DNA of 28,108 nt from a virus. The notes under the pieces were generated by a model. That model had not been told where the DNA came from, ran no database searches, and saw only the letters and a list, made by a program, of their open reading frames with translations. Position 1 is the first letter of the stretch. Every line of letters begins with the position of its first letter. Location: positions 1-28,108 of IMG/VR virus record IMGVR_UViG_3300017779_000110. The stretch is one strand, 5' to 3'. Positions 1 to 7,215 of the stretch are shown piece by piece. Position numbers and translations under genes: made by a program.

Positions 1-123
1 GCATCAACTAATGATTATTTTAAATTTTCATCACCTAACACACTACCTTTAACAAATCCAACAGTACAAAGCTCATCAACTGAGTGTGAATTTATACAAT
101 TAACAGCACAATTAACTAGTGAA
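1..123. repeat. Left copy of 123-bp terminal redundancy
   Basis: These bases are identical to the last 123 bases of the window (27986-28108). The repeat lies inside one open reading frame that continues in phase across the joint, so the two ends represent the same place on a circular or circularly permuted molecule. The length also fits an assembler overlap, so it need not be a physical terminal repeat of the virion DNA. Confidence 0.95.
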
Positions 124-2532
124 CAAAATTCACCAGGTTTAACATTTACAGCATCTTTTGACGGAAATTCTGCATCAGAGTCTTTTGATTTAGGTGATAT
201 TACACTAGGGCAATCAATTAATATAGGTGCTGATCCAGGAAATAATAAAATGTACACGTTCCAATATTTAGACGGAACAAGTTTTAAATCTGTAAATAAT
301 TTTCAGCGTGCTAACCCTACTCCTGATGACCCTACAAATGTTACATTTTTATTAGCTAAAGAGTTTTTTGAATTACAAACAGAGCCTTTAGAAATATTAC
401 AAGGTGATATACAAAGCTCTAGTATTTCGCCTTTAAATCTTATAAAATACTCAATAAATAATGATAGTGATTTTAAATACTATACATTTTTAGGCGGTAC
501 TTTTAAAGCTCAATCTGAAATTTTGAGTGGTGAGTGGTTTGCCTTTAGCACAGTAAACAACACAATAACAGAGGGAACGCCAATACCTGACAATCCTTTT
601 ACTCCGCCTATAGGGTATAATCTTTTAAATACTGTAAAAAATGTAACATCATCTATTTTTGACGTACATAAAACAGCACTTGATAATAATGGACACGGTC
701 CGATAAGTACAGAAATAGCTAGTAACACATCAACTAATAAAGTTAATATTAGTGCTGGTGTTAATGGCTCAATAAATAGCGGTCAAAAATTAGTTTTAAC
801 TTTACCTGATGGCTCAAATCCTATAATTTTAACTGCATCTAGTTCAGCAGCAGAAAACGATGTAGAGGTTGATGTTAATTCATTTACTACAAATATTATC
901 TATCCGGTTGGCTCAGTATTAAGTCCTTTATCTTATGAGATAAATAGTTTAGCTAAAACGGCTTTAGGTAATGCTGCTGCAGCACAAACTAAAGCAGATG
1001 CTAATGAAACTAATATAGCTACTAATACAGGTGCTATTACTACAAATGCTAATGTTATAGCTACTAAAGCTAATTCAACAACAGTTGCGGCTAATACTAG
1101 TTCAATAGCTAGTAATTTTACTGCTATAAGTGGTAATACTACAAACATAAATGCTGTAACAACAAAAGCAACAGCTAATGAAACAGATATTACTAGTAAT
1201 AGTAATAGCATAAGTAGTAATACATCTTTAATTGCTACTAATTCTAATGCAATTACAACTAATGTTACTGCTATAGGCACAAAAGCACCTACAGCTAGCC
1301 CAACTTTTACAGGTACAGTAACAATAGGAAGTAATACAAATGTAGAAACTTCTATAAGTAATAATTCTAGTAGTATCATAACAAATGGTAGCAACATACT
1401 ATCAAACACGAATAAAGCAGATGCTAACACAACAAGGTCAACAGATAATCAAAATAATATAACTAGTTTAACAAGTACTGTAAATACAAAAAACCAAACT
1501 TTTACGGGTAATTCTGAGCCTAGTGCAATAAGTATAGGCGATGTATGGGTTGATACAAGCACAACACCAAACACTATAAAAAGAGCAACTGCTACAGGTA
1601 CAGGTAATTTTGTTGTAGTTCAAGAAGTAGGAAATAATAAAACAGATATAGCAGCTGGTAGTGAAAAATTAGTTACAGGAGCTGCAATTGCTGATAAGAT
1701 TTCTACTTTAAGCGGAACACCAGCTGGATCAGATACGCAAGTACAATTTAATAATAATGACTCTTTTGGTGGTACTAATTTACTTACAATAACTGATACT
1801 GATGAAATTACTATAGGTGGACCATCAGGGACAAATGCAAATATTAAATTAAACGCTGGTGCTGATATTATATTGGGTGCTGACGTTGCTGGTGGTACTA
1901 GCTCGACAATTCAGTATTTAGATAGTGGTCCTGGAACAGCTGATCCTACTGCAAGAGTTATGTTAGGAGCTTATGCTACTGATGTAGTAGTATTATCAAA
2001 TAGAGCAGCAGATGGAATTGTAGAAATAAGAGCTAATACATCAACAGCGGGTGCTCTAGGTGAGCTAACTATAGCAACTTTTAAAGATACGTCTGTTGAC
2101 TTTTTAGCAGATGCTGAGTTAAGAGGTACTAATATTGGTAATATATTTGATTTAACTGCTTACTTAACTGCTGTAGATTTTACTATGAGTACAGACCGCT
2201 CTAAGGTTGGGTATAGTCGTACAAATGGTGCGGCTGTTAGAGTAGATTCCACTACTGTTGGACTATTAGCAACTTTTCAAATACCTATAGGTTATAAAGC
2301 AACACACGTTCAAGTTAACGGAAGTTCTAGCTCATCAACATTTGATGTTTATGCCTGTGATGTAGCTAACAATACAAACACATCTTTAACAAGTAGTCCA
2401 TCAGTTAACACAGATCAAATTTTATCATCAGCTGAATCAGGTGTTGCGGGTAAATATTTAAGTATTAAATTTACTGCGGGATCAACAACAAGAGATGTTT
2501 ACGGAGCTAAGATAACACTACAAAGGTTATAA
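1..2532 (+). CDS. Tail hub/fibre protein, C-terminal part (gene continues from 26474-27985 across the circular joint)
   Basis: This is the C-terminal 843 residues of a 1347-residue tail protein whose start is at 26474. Frame 1 is open from base 1, so an ATG at 250 is internal and is not the start. Around bases 940-1500 the protein is a long Asn/Thr/Ala/Ser-rich series of irregular heptads (NETNIA, NTSSIA and NTTNINA types), as in trimeric coiled-coil shafts of phage fibres. It is followed by a GDVWVDTST segment and a DTQVQFNNNDSFGG segment, the latter a common tail-fibre motif. The last 120 residues look like a beta-rich tip that may bind the host surface. The protein probably forms the distal, receptor-contacting part of the tail. 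The fibre assignment is well supported; the receptor-binding role is inferred from position. Confidence 0.85.
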   Translation, partial: ASTNDYFKFSSPNTLPLTNPTVQSSSTECEFIQLTAQLTSEQNSPGLTFTASFDGNSASESFDLGDITLGQSINIGADPGNNKMYTFQYLDGTSFKSVNNFQRANPTPDDPTNVTFLLAKEFFELQTEPLEILQGDIQSSSISPLNLIKYSINNDSDFKYYTFLGGTFKAQSEILSGEWFAFSTVNNTITEGTPIPDNPFTPPIGYNLLNTVKNVTSSIFDVHKTALDNNGHGPISTEIASNTSTNKVNISAGVNGSINSGQKLVLTLPDGSNPIILTASSSAAENDVEVDVNSFTTNIIYPVGSVLSPLSYEINSLAKTALGNAAAAQTKADANETNIATNTGAITTNANVIATKANSTTVAANTSSIASNFTAISGNTTNINAVTTKATANETDITSNSNSISSNTSLIATNSNAITTNVTAIGTKAPTASPTFTGTVTIGSNTNVETSISNNSSSIITNGSNILSNTNKADANTTRSTDNQNNITSLTSTVNTKNQTFTGNSEPSAISIGDVWVDTSTTPNTIKRATATGTGNFVVVQEVGNNKTDIAAGSEKLVTGAAIADKISTLSGTPAGSDTQVQFNNNDSFGGTNLLTITDTDEITIGGPSGTNANIKLNAGADIILGADVAGGTSSTIQYLDSGPGTADPTARVMLGAYATDVVVLSNRAADGIVEIRANTSTAGALGELTIATFKDTSVDFLADAELRGTNIGNIFDLTAYLTAVDFTMSTDRSKVGYSRTNGAAVRVDSTTVGLLATFQIPIGYKATHVQVNGSSSSSTFDVYACDVANNTNTSLTSSPSVNTDQILSSAESGVAGKYLSIKFTAGSTTRDVYGAKITLQRL

Positions 2533-2596
2533 AAAGGGAGATTGATTGTAGTGTATCTTTTCGCTACCTTTTCGATATACTACTTTCACTCCCTTT
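2533..2596 (+). terminator. Long near-perfect stem-loop directly after the fibre stop codon
   Basis: The 5' arm (2533-2557) begins AAAGGGAG and ends GTAGTGTATC. The 3' arm (2574-2596) begins GATATACTAC and ends CTCCCTTT. The outer 8 and inner 10 pairs match, with one G-U, around a short internal mismatch; the loop is 16 bases. No T-run follows, so it is not a classical intrinsic terminator. It could be a transcript 3'-end stabiliser, an RNA processing site or a Rho-type stop between the tail and lysis genes. Confidence 0.5.
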
Positions 2597-2620
2597 ACAT
2601 AAAATTAAAAAATAACAAAA

Positions 2621-2848
2621 ATGCAAGTGACAATAGGAATAATAGAATTAGTAATATCGCTTATCGTATTACTATCTACTGGTGTAGGTGTTTGGACTAA
2701 TCTTCAAACTAAAGTAACTAAACTTTCTTCTAGGGTGTACCACTTAGAGCAATCTGATAATGAATTAAAAACTATTTTAGCAGATATATCGACTAAATTA
2801 CACAAGATAGAATTATTGTTAGCTGCTAATCAAATTAAAGAAAAGTGA
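2621..2848 (+). CDS. Small membrane protein with coiled coil, lysis region
   Basis: This 75-residue protein has one hydrophobic segment near the N-terminus (about residues 4-25, IGIIELVISLIVLLSTGVGV). A heptad-patterned, charged C-terminal half follows (about 30-70). The layout suggests a single-pass membrane protein with a helical coiled-coil domain. It lies between the tail fibre and an M15 endolysin and overlaps the next gene by 4 bases (GTGA), so it is probably a lysis accessory protein such as a holin, antiholin or spanin component. I recognise no family; the role is inferred from size and position only. Confidence 0.6.
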   Translation: MQVTIGIIELVISLIVLLSTGVGVWTNLQTKVTKLSSRVYHLEQSDNELKTILADISTKLHKIELLLAANQIKEK

Positions 2849-3078
2849 CTAAAGAAATACAAAACACTACTTTTAGCATAAGTCTAAAAACATTGTTTAC
2901 TATTTGTGCTTTTTTATTTTTATTACTTGGTGAATACATTGTTTTACAAAACGATATTAATGAAGCTAAAAATTTACCTGTAACTGAGGTAAGTAGAATA
3001 GAATTTGATTTTAGTAATGATAAATTGCAATATCAAATTGATGCTTTAAAAAAAGAATTAGAATCCTTAAAAAAGTAG
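2845..3078 (+). CDS. Small single-pass membrane protein, possible spanin-like
   Basis: This 77-residue protein starts at a GTG that overlaps the preceding stop (GTGA), which points to translational coupling. A hydrophobic segment at about residues 15-35 (LFTICAFLFLLLGEYIVL) is followed by a polar stretch and a short C-terminal helix rich in Leu, Lys and Glu. An N-terminal anchor with a short coiled coil resembles inner-membrane spanins or antiholins, but no diagnostic motif is visible. The neighbours are another small membrane protein and the M15 peptidase 5 bases downstream, so a role in lysis is plausible but unproven. Confidence 0.6.
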   Translation: MTKEIQNTTFSISLKTLFTICAFLFLLLGEYIVLQNDINEAKNLPVTEVSRIEFDFSNDKLQYQIDALKKELESLKK

Positions 3079-3083
3079 TATAA

Positions 3084-3551
3084 ATGAGACTAAGTAAAAA
3101 CTTTGTGTTATCAGAGATTACTCGAAGTAACACAGCCAAAAGACTTGGAATAGATAATGAGCCGACAAAAAAAGACTTGGAGAACTTGCAAAGGATTGTT
3201 ACAAATCTTTTACAGCCTATGCGTAACCACCTTGGTCCTATCAGGATTAGTAGTGGTTATCGTTCCAAGGAACTTAATCGTGCAATTGGTGGGTCTAATA
3301 AGTCGCAACACAGCAAAGGCGAAGCTCTTGATGTACAATTTTGGAAAGATGGTCAAATGTGTAATAAAGAAATTTACGATTGGATTATAGATAATGCTGT
3401 TGAGTTTGACCAAATGATAAATGAGTTTGACTTTGCTTGGATTCACATCTCTCTTAAAAAATCTAAAAACAGACGAGAAGTTTTAGAGGCTTATAAAGAT
3501 AAAGATGGAGACACACAATACAGATACGCACCTGATATAATTACATTATGA
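3084..3551 (+). CDS. M15-family peptidase endolysin
   Basis: This 155-residue protein matches the compact M15 zinc peptidases (D-Ala-D-Ala carboxypeptidase or L-Ala-D-Glu endopeptidase) that many phages use to cut peptidoglycan peptides. The core signature is visible: RISSGYRS at residues 54-61, then SQHSKGEALDVQF at 74-86 with zinc ligands H76 and D83. The third ligand is H121 in AWIHIS. No signal peptide is seen, so export through the holin is expected. The gene overlaps the following holin-like gene by 4 bases (ATGA), a typical lysis-cassette arrangement. The bond cleaved cannot be told from sequence. Confidence 0.88.
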   Translation: MRLSKNFVLSEITRSNTAKRLGIDNEPTKKDLENLQRIVTNLLQPMRNHLGPIRISSGYRSKELNRAIGGSNKSQHSKGEALDVQFWKDGQMCNKEIYDWIIDNAVEFDQMINEFDFAWIHISLKKSKNRREVLEAYKDKDGDTQYRYAPDIITL

Positions 3552-3940
3552 TAAAAAACATTATAAAAAGTTTAGTAGGACAAGCTTCTACTATAATAGA
3601 CGAAGTAGTTACTACTGATGAAGAAAGGTTACAACTTAAACAAAAGTTTGAAGAGGTAGTTAAAACCCACGAAAAAGATATGTTTGCTCTTGAAGTTAAA
3701 GATAGAGATAGTGCTAGAACAATGTTTATGGACGATAGCTTTATACAAAAGATTCTTGCCATTATATTTACTTGTGCTTATTTTCTTATTTCTTACTTTA
3801 TGTTTAATTGTTTTATAACAAATACTTTAGAACTTTCAGATTATGAAATAGGTTTTATTAGTACAGTCTTTGGAGCTATGTCTAGTAAAGTAAACACCAT
3901 TATTGATTTTTTCTTTGGTGGATCATCAAAATCTAAATAA
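3548..3940 (+). CDS. Holin-like membrane protein
   Basis: This 130-residue protein has an amphipathic, charged N-terminal half (residues 1-66). Two hydrophobic segments follow, at about 69-90 (ILAIIFTCAYFLISYFMF) and 98-122, and a short polar tail ends GGSSKSK. The DSAR motif just before the first membrane span and the FFFGGSS ending recall the holin families of gene transfer agents and Bacteroidota phages. It would make the inner-membrane lesion that releases the M15 peptidase encoded just upstream, with a 4-base overlap. The holin call is inferred from topology and context. Confidence 0.7.
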   Translation: MIKNIIKSLVGQASTIIDEVVTTDEERLQLKQKFEEVVKTHEKDMFALEVKDRDSARTMFMDDSFIQKILAIIFTCAYFLISYFMFNCFITNTLELSDYEIGFISTVFGAMSSKVNTIIDFFFGGSSKSK

Positions 3941-3946
3941 ATTAAT

Positions 3947-4243
3947 ATGCCTTGGCTTCCTAAACCAAGAGATAAAAGAACTAAAGCTGAAAAAAATAAG
4001 TCTTGGGGTGGGGACACCTCGTTTTATAAAACAGCTCCTTGGAGAAAATTAAGGAAATTAGTGTTAGAAAAAAATCCTTTGTGCGTTTATTGTTTAAAAG
4101 AAGATATAGTAAAACCTGCTAATGTAGTCGACCATATTGTGCCGATTAAAAAAGGTGGAGCTGAGTTAGACGAATCTAATCTACAAGGATTATGTCACAA
4201 GTGCCACAATAAAAAGACATATTATGAAAATAGACAAAAATAG
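3947..4243 (+). CDS. HNH endonuclease
   Basis: This 98-residue protein has a complete HNH/zinc-knuckle layout: C46-x2-C49 (CVYC), DH at 62-63, N78 and CHKCH at 83-87. H63 would be the catalytic histidine. It is compact, with a basic N-terminus (PKPRDKRTKAEKNK). In many phages a similar small HNH protein cooperates with terminase in DNA packaging, but there it is usually beside the terminase genes. Here it sits at the far end of the late operon next to endonuclease I, so host DNA degradation or recombination is equally possible. It overlaps the next gene by 20 bases. Confidence 0.9.
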   Translation: MPWLPKPRDKRTKAEKNKSWGGDTSFYKTAPWRKLRKLVLEKNPLCVYCLKEDIVKPANVVDHIVPIKKGGAELDESNLQGLCHKCHNKKTYYENRQK

Positions 4244-4619
4244 GTATAGAAGTAAATATGAAGAAGATGTTTGTTCTAGGTTAATTGAGAGAAAAATTAA
4301 TTTTGATTATGAAACTGTAAATCTTTACTACGACATTACAGAACAAAGAAGATACCTTCCAGATATTATATTACAAAATGGAATTATTATCGAATTAAAA
4401 GGAAGATTTACAGCAAAGGATCGTAAGAAAATGTTACTCGTCATAGCTCAACACCCTAACCTAGATATAAGGATGGTGTTTATGAGACCTAAAAATAAAT
4501 TACATAAAAATAGTCAAACCACCTATGCTCAATGGTGTAATAAGAATAATATAAAATGGGCTGATAAACATATACCTGACGAATGGATACGAGAGACAAA
4601 AAAACACCCGAAGAGATAG
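4224..4619 (+). CDS. T7-type endonuclease I (Holliday-junction resolvase)
   Basis: This 131-residue protein has the motif order of phage T7 endonuclease I (gp3): RSKYEED at 9-15, YLPDIILQNGIIIELKG at 44-60, DRKK at 66-69, LDIRMVF at 80-86, YAQWC at 101-105, and IPDEWI near the end. The PD-(D/E)XK residues are probably E13, D47, E57 and K59. The family cleaves branched DNA such as Holliday junctions and cruciforms; the usual phage roles are resolving replication and recombination intermediates before packaging and breaking down host DNA. The ATG lies inside the end of the HNH gene, suggesting coupled expression. Its place in the late operon fits a debranching role. Confidence 0.92.
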   Translation: MKIDKNRYRSKYEEDVCSRLIERKINFDYETVNLYYDITEQRRYLPDIILQNGIIIELKGRFTAKDRKKMLLVIAQHPNLDIRMVFMRPKNKLHKNSQTTYAQWCNKNNIKWADKHIPDEWIRETKKHPKR

Positions 4620-4684
4620 CTGAAGAAATCTTTGGAAATTGGATAGTGGATTCTACAGAAGAAGAGCAAGGAGAGGATGGTTAG
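4583..4684 (+). CDS. Short acidic ORF, 33 residues
   Basis: The frame starts at an ATG inside the end of the endonuclease I gene and reads MDTRDKKTPEEIAEEIFGNW, then an acidic tail ending EEEQGEDG. The composition (charged, helical, no low-complexity runs) looks protein-like and it ends just where the late operon terminates. Its stop lies in the loop of a hairpin terminator and overlaps the converging minus-strand gene by 4 bases. I recognise no function. It could be spurious because of its size. Confidence 0.4.
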   Translation: MDTRDKKTPEEIAEEIFGNWIVDSTEEEQGEDG

Positions 4685-4700
4685 TCCTCTTTTTCTTTTC
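4672..4700 (+). terminator. Intrinsic terminator of the late plus-strand operon
   Basis: The stem AGAGGA (4672-4677) pairs with TCCTCT (4685-4690) around a 7-base loop and is followed by TTTTCTTTTC. It sits exactly where the plus-strand late genes meet the minus-strand early genes and would stop transcription from running antisense into the methyltransferase region. Confidence 0.7.
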
Positions 4701-4974
4701 CTAAGTTTTCTATCTCTAGGTCAAGCATCTTTCTATTGTAGTCGCCACCACTACTAGGCTTAGTCATATTCCACTCGTATTGAAACGGCTTACTTTCCTC
4801 AAGCTCGATTAACTTCTGTAAATACACACATAAATCCATCGCTTCTTCTTGAGCGTGTTTAAGCCACTCTAACTTAGTTAAATCTTCCCGCTCCATCGTA
4901 ACACCATATTTATTCTTACCCTCGTCTGAACGCTTTAAAATCTTAAAACAAACTTGTTCTTCTATACTACTCAT
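4681..4974 (-). CDS. MazG-like (all-alpha NTP pyrophosphatase-like) protein
   Basis: This 97-residue helical protein has the core REDLTKLEWLKHAQEEAMD followed by LCVYLQKLIE (about residues 29-58). The EWLKHAQEEAMDLCVYL pattern, with EE and D four apart, resembles the metal-binding helices of small phage MazG/dUTPase-like all-alpha NTP pyrophosphatases. A second metal-binding helix is not obvious, so activity is uncertain. It is the last gene of the minus-strand operon and its start overlaps the stop of the Dam-type methyltransferase by 4 bases (ATGA). A role in nucleotide-pool cleaning or ppGpp lowering is an inference from the family. Confidence 0.55.
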   Translation of the reverse strand: MSSIEEQVCFKILKRSDEGKNKYGVTMEREDLTKLEWLKHAQEEAMDLCVYLQKLIELEESKPFQYEWNMTKPSSGGDYNRKMLDLEIENLGKEKED

Positions 4975-5678
4975 AATAATTTAATTTGATTAGATACTCT
5001 TTTGTTAGTCCACATAACCTCAGTAGTTCTTTTTCTTACTCCTGCAAATTCTAATAGTGGTTCAAATGGTAGCCAATTAGCATTATCATTCTCACAAACT
5101 ATTACTTGACCTTTTCTACTTTTACACCATTCAGCTAATTCTTCGTAGTCTATATTACTTTCTTTATAAAACTCTCCACCTACTTGATATGGTGGATCAA
5201 TAAACCAGGTAGCTTCTATATTTGGCAAATCCTTGTAATCACCAAAATTAGTTTTCCAATGTTTTATTTCAGGTAAAAGCTTTGCTATTCTTTTTAATTG
5301 AAAACTTGTTGTTGATGCCCAATTAGGTTTATCTTTTGATTGACAACTCCATTTCTGAACTATACTACAAGGTGCTACACTAGCTCTGTTTATACAAAAA
5401 CCTATTAAGTCTAAATGTTCTTTTCTTAGATTTTTAGTTTTTATATCCTCACCTTCATAAAAGTCAGAATTATTTAATATAGTATTAGAATAACAATCAT
5501 TAATTAACCAATTCCATATATTGTAAATCACATCATACTTTTCATTCAATATAATATTTTTGTTTCTATTTAAAACACTATACCAAGCTGAACCTGAGAA
5601 TGGTTCTATTATTGTGTCGTAAATTGGTTTTGGGTAATGTTTAGCGATTCTATTCTTATTTCCATAATAGCTCCACAT
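4971..5678 (-). CDS. Dam-type DNA N6-adenine methyltransferase
   Basis: This 235-residue protein has the two hallmarks of class D12/Dam methyltransferases. The first is the SAM-binding motif IIEPFSGSAWYS at residues 23-34, close to the N-terminus (the start MWSYYGNKNRIA matches the usual YxGxK opening). The second is catalytic DPPY at 161-164 within WFIDPPYQVGG. The stretch between them would hold the DNA-recognition domain. It would methylate adenine in phage DNA, usually to evade host restriction; the target site cannot be read from sequence. No cognate restriction enzyme is visible next to it. An intrinsic terminator lies upstream at 5709-5737, so it may need its own promoter or readthrough. 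Confidence 0.88.
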   Translation of the reverse strand: MWSYYGNKNRIAKHYPKPIYDTIIEPFSGSAWYSVLNRNKNIILNEKYDVIYNIWNWLINDCYSNTILNNSDFYEGEDIKTKNLRKEHLDLIGFCINRASVAPCSIVQKWSCQSKDKPNWASTTSFQLKRIAKLLPEIKHWKTNFGDYKDLPNIEATWFIDPPYQVGGEFYKESNIDYEELAEWCKSRKGQVIVCENDNANWLPFEPLLEFAGVRKRTTEVMWTNKRVSNQIKLL

Positions 5679-5708
5679 AATTTAATTTTTCAGTTTTCGC
5701 TAAAGTAC

Positions 5709-5737
5709 AAAAAAAAAGGCATCTATAAATAGACACC
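5709..5737 (-). terminator. Intrinsic terminator on the minus strand
   Basis: Read on the minus strand, GGTGTCTA (5737-5730) and TAGATGCC (5725-5718) form an 8-pair stem with two wobbles around loop TTTA, followed by nine T (5717-5709). It lies between the possible PD-(D/E)XK gene and the Dam-type methyltransferase. It would end or attenuate the replication operon before the methyltransferase/MazG-like pair. Confidence 0.75.
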
Positions 5738-5790
5738 CTCTTCTTAACCAAAAAAACTTACAAAATTATGCAAAAAGTCGTAAGAATGGT

Positions 5791-6222
5791 TCAAATATAT
5801 AAAACTTTTCCTTTATCATAATTTAAAAACGTAATATATTTATAAACAAAATTTCTTCTACCAAAAATACTTGTCTCAGGCATAGTTTTCCACATCCACT
5901 TATCTATTTTAATCTTGTTTAAATTAAATAATAATACTGAATCGCAATCAAAAAAGTTAATATACAATCCTTGAGATGACTTTTCGTTTTTAGCTTTTCT
6001 TAATATTCTTTCGTACTTGTGCAATTCTAAAATCAAACCTTCAGAGTATTTACTTTTAGCTTTATCTAAAGTAAAGTTTCTTTGTTTCATTTCGCAATAG
6101 AACTTCCTATTATCCCATTCGTATGTAAAATCCCAAAAATCATACTTTCCCTCGGAAGGGACACAATCAATTTTATACTTACTAGCGAATCGGTCTAACA
6201 AGTTTAGTTCATTTTTAGTCAC
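5791..6222 (-). CDS. Hypothetical protein, possible PD-(D/E)XK nuclease fold
   Basis: This 143-residue protein has no family I can name with confidence. Residues 26-48 read KYDFWDFTYEWDN, then RKFYCEMKQRN, placing acidic residues (D28 or D31) before E44-x-K46. That is the spacing and beta-hairpin context of PD-(D/E)XK nucleases and VSR/VRR-like endonucleases. The C-terminal half is aromatic and basic. It overlaps the upstream gene by 8 bases and is the last gene before a terminator. A nuclease working with the nearby recombination and methylation genes is plausible but rests on a single motif. Confidence 0.55.
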   Translation of the reverse strand: MTKNELNLLDRFASKYKIDCVPSEGKYDFWDFTYEWDNRKFYCEMKQRNFTLDKAKSKYSEGLILELHKYERILRKAKNEKSSQGLYINFFDCDSVLLFNLNKIKIDKWMWKTMPETSIFGRRNFVYKYITFLNYDKGKVLYI

Positions 6223-6550
6223 TTTTATCTAACTTAGTTAATATATCTAATTCACTTTTAAGTTCTATAACAGCATTAGCCATCTCCATTTCATTGGCAT
6301 TAGCTAAAAGCTTTTCTCTTTTATAAGCCATCATTTGTGTGTGTACCCAAGTAAATGCTAACGCACTTTCCTCGAACACCTTTAATCTAGGCTTTAACTT
6401 CTCAGCTTGTGGGTGTCCCTTAAATTGCTTCATCATCTTTAACACCTCGCTTTGATGTGCTATAAACTTATCGAGACTATTCATCTCGTCTAAATTCGGG
6501 TCGGCTTCTCGCAATAAATTAATTGCTTTCATTGTAATTTGGTCGGGCAT
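6215..6550 (-). CDS. Hypothetical helical protein
   Basis: This 111-residue protein is predicted almost entirely helical, with repeated charged and Leu/Met-rich segments and no Cys. No catalytic motif is visible and I do not recognise a family. It lies in the middle of the minus-strand operon, 3 bases after the C5-methyltransferase stop and overlapping the next gene by 8 bases, so it is very likely expressed. The start is preceded by AAATTATG, the initiation context shared by other genes of this operon. Confidence 0.7.
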   Translation of the reverse strand: MPDQITMKAINLLREADPNLDEMNSLDKFIAHQSEVLKMMKQFKGHPQAEKLKPRLKVFEESALAFTWVHTQMMAYKREKLLANANEMEMANAVIELKSELDILTKLDKSD

Positions 6551-6553
6551 AAT

Positions 6554-7213
6554 TTAAAGTATAGTTAATTGGTTAGATTGATTTGATTTATGTATGTTTA
6601 ATGCTGTTTCTAATATTGTTTTACCTGCTTCGTAATCTACTAGGTTTCTTGCTATTTTTAAAATTAATTGTTTTCCTTTATATTTTGTAAAATCGTAATC
6701 GTGAAAAGTAGACCAAGTTTTTAAAGATTCGGTATTTCCGTTTTTAGCATCACCAAAGTTTTTAACTCTTCCATTTAAATTATTAGGTAATCTAAAATTA
6801 GTCCAGTACAAATGTCTATCTCGTTTTTTTGGATTAAACATAGGTTCATAGTAAGGTATTACATTTTCAATTACATATTTATTCTTACAATGATGTTCTA
6901 AAAATATTATTTCCTCATATAGTTTCATATCAGGATAAACTGGTTTTTTACCATTAGCACCAAAGCCCCAATATCTAGCCCTACTATGTGTAGGGCAAGG
7001 TGGACTACTCCATATAAAATCAAATTCTTGATAATGATCTAATAAATATTGATGTGCATCTGCTACAATTACTTTATCATTTGGGAATCTCTCTTTATAT
7101 AATTTAGCTAATTCATTATCTAATTCAACGGCTGTAATTTCAATATCTTCTTTTACTTCGTTCCACTTGTATCGGTTTCCACCAAGACAAGCATATAAAT
7201 TTAATATCTTCAT
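6554..7213 (-). CDS. C5-cytosine DNA methyltransferase
   Basis: This 219-residue protein has C5-methyltransferase motifs in order. A degenerate motif I (LNLYACLGGNRYKW) is at 4-17, an acidic motif II residue is E30, and SSPPCPTHS at 69-77 carries the catalytic Cys73. Motif VI is IENV at 115-118, and an RDRHLYW segment near 131-137 is motif VIII-like. The C-terminal RNLVDYEAGKTIL resembles the motif X of small phage enzymes. It is shorter than typical bacterial enzymes (about 320-420 residues), leaving a small target-recognition region, as in compact phage orphan methyltransferases. It probably protects phage DNA from restriction. It follows the helicase gene with a 2-base gap. Confidence 0.82.
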   Translation of the reverse strand: MKILNLYACLGGNRYKWNEVKEDIEITAVELDNELAKLYKERFPNDKVIVADAHQYLLDHYQEFDFIWSSPPCPTHSRARYWGFGANGKKPVYPDMKLYEEIIFLEHHCKNKYVIENVIPYYEPMFNPKKRDRHLYWTNFRLPNNLNGRVKNFGDAKNGNTESLKTWSTFHDYDFTKYKGKQLILKIARNLVDYEAGKTILETALNIHKSNQSNQLTIL

Positions 7214-7215
7214 AA

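Noticed and set aside
1-123. Terminal repeat as a physical direct terminal repeat of the virion
   Set aside because: It falls in the middle of a tail gene and its length suits an assembler overlap. A true packaging terminus would more likely be near the terminase.
933-1430. 165-residue antisense ORF over the fibre shaft
   Set aside because: It is the mirror of Asn/Thr/Ala-rich heptads, which gives a Val/Leu/Ala low-complexity product on the other strand. It lies opposite a clear fibre gene.
250-2532. A 760-residue gene starting at the ATG at 250
   Set aside because: The frame is open upstream to base 1 and, through the terminal redundancy, back to 26474. The ATG at 250 is internal to a larger tail protein.
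5886-5894. DnaA box-like TTTTCCACA
   Set aside because: A single copy inside a coding gene, with no clustering or AT-rich element, so not evidence for an origin.
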